Translations under genes and position numbers: made by a program
From: Acidobacteriota bacterium
Lineage (GTDB): Bacteria > Acidobacteriota > Terriglobia > Terriglobales > Acidobacteriaceae
Length of the DNA stretch: 6,966 nt
Assembly: GCA_003224785.1 (NCBI GenBank)
Contig: QHZV01000246.1
Location: forward strand, 1-6,966
Direction: 5' to 3'
The notes under the pieces: generated by a model
What the model was told of the DNA's origin: nothing
The model's input: only the letters and a program-made list of their open reading frames with translations
Databases searched by the model: none
Shown: one piece after another, positions 6,385 to 6,966 of the stretch
How positions within the stretch are numbered: the stretch's first letter is position 1
How the letters are laid out: every line of letters begins with the position of its first letter

Positions 6385-6966
6385 ATGCGAAGGCTCGTTC
6401 TGTGGGCTGTTTCCCTTCTTCTAAGTGTAGCTTTCTTCAACGCGCAATTGCTGGCGCAGCAAACTCGAATCCGCATCGCAATCGTCGGTCTCGATCACGA
6501 TCACGTTTGGGGATTATTGAAGGACATCGCCAACGAACCACAGGCTAATCTGGTGGCGATCGCCGAAGCGAACCCGGCCCTGGTAAAGAAAGCGAAGTCC
6601 CAGCTTGCAGCGGGCGTAAGCTTTTATTCCGACTACGGGCTAATGCTCGACGAAACCAAGCCAGAAGCCGTCTTCGTCACAACGGAAAACGACCGTCACC
6701 TCGCGATCCTGCGAGAATGCGCCAAGCGGCATATTCACTATTCAACCGAGAAACCGATGGCGACGAATGCCGCCGACGCCCGCGAAATGGAACGGCTCGC
6801 CGACCGGGCAGGAATCAAGCTGATGGTGAATTATTGGAACGCCTGGGTTGCGCCAAGCTATGAGCTGTTTCAGCGCGTGAAGTCAGGAGAAATCGGCCCC
6901 GTGCAACGGATCATTGTTCAGTACGGACATCAGGGGCCAAAGGAAATCGGGATCTCAAAAGAATTT
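6385..6966 (+). CDS. Gfo/Idh/MocA-family oxidoreductase-like protein, exported, N-terminal part
   Basis: An open frame from ATG 6385 to the right edge gives 194 residues, about half of a typical 350-400-residue member. Residues 1-25 are a Sec-type signal peptide (MRRLVLWAVS, a hydrophobic core, then LLAQ before the likely cut). The Rossmann domain follows: RIRIAIVGLDHDHVWGLL (28-45), the strand NLVAIAEANP (55-64), and PEAVFVTTENDRH (93-105), where family members sense whether the site belongs to the cofactor. The family motif EKP is at 122-124 (STEKPMATN), with the conserved lysine kept. VNYWNAWVAPSYELFQRVKSGEIG (148-171) leads into the substrate domain. The dinucleotide loop GxGxxG reads GLDHDH, so the second and third glycines are missing. 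Close relatives with 'VGLxHxH' loops are common in soil Acidobacteria, as I recall. These proteins typically act on sugars or inositols with NAD(P), but the substrate is not predictable. The RBS is weak. The gene starts 53 nt after the matrixin-like pseudogene and is probably independent of it in function. Confidence 0.9.
   Translation, partial: MRRLVLWAVSLLLSVAFFNAQLLAQQTRIRIAIVGLDHDHVWGLLKDIANEPQANLVAIAEANPALVKKAKSQLAAGVSFYSDYGLMLDETKPEAVFVTTENDRHLAILRECAKRHIHYSTEKPMATNAADAREMERLADRAGIKLMVNYWNAWVAPSYELFQRVKSGEIGPVQRIIVQYGHQGPKEIGISKEF

Overview
The window looks like a piece of an Acidobacteriota chromosome (Terriglobia/Koribacter-like), possibly from a metagenome. This rests on recognising protein families, not on a database search: a large Asp-box 'glycosyl hydrolase' of the VPS10/sortilin type, a secreted matrixin-like protein with TIG/Big-like regions, a YihY/BrkB membrane protein and a secreted Gfo/Idh/MocA protein are a combination typical of that phylum. 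Base composition is moderately GC-rich. I see no tRNA, rRNA, CRISPR array, transposase or phage gene.

Layout. 1-1813 (+): C-terminal 603 residues of an Asp-box beta-propeller protein, cut by the left edge. 1836-1857: a perfect palindrome whose T-rich tail lies on the minus strand, so it is best read as the terminator of the convergent cold-shock gene. 1910-2113 (-): intact CspA-type protein with a GTG start and a strong RBS. About 400 bases upstream of it hold no credible gene, but do hold a possible promoter that would give a long 5' leader. 2526-3363 (+): YihY/BrkB-family gene broken by an internal deletion that removes about one membrane segment and shifts the frame. 3364-3549: intergenic region with a 9-bp-stem GC hairpin and two 17-bp direct repeats exactly 22 bp apart in front of a possible -10 box. 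3550-4083 (+): small secreted protein with an OB/NTR (TIMP-like) look. 4086-6331 (+): secreted matrixin-like gene, coupled to the previous one but broken by at least three frame changes and one in-frame stop. 6385-6966 (+): N-terminal 194 residues of a secreted Gfo/Idh/MocA-type protein, cut by the right edge.

How it fits together. The NTR-like gene and the matrixin-like gene form a two-gene unit: 2 nt apart, with the second RBS overlapping the first stop. The matrixin-like protein had already lost its zinc-binding histidines where the frame is still readable, so the family is probably a non-catalytic surface or secreted protein. The most notable feature of the window is decay. Two of the six protein genes are broken, and in both the lesions look like internal deletions between conserved blocks rather than only single-base slips, while the genes between and around them are intact. 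Sequencing or assembly error cannot be excluded for the smaller lesions. I did not find a clear new defence or mobile system here.
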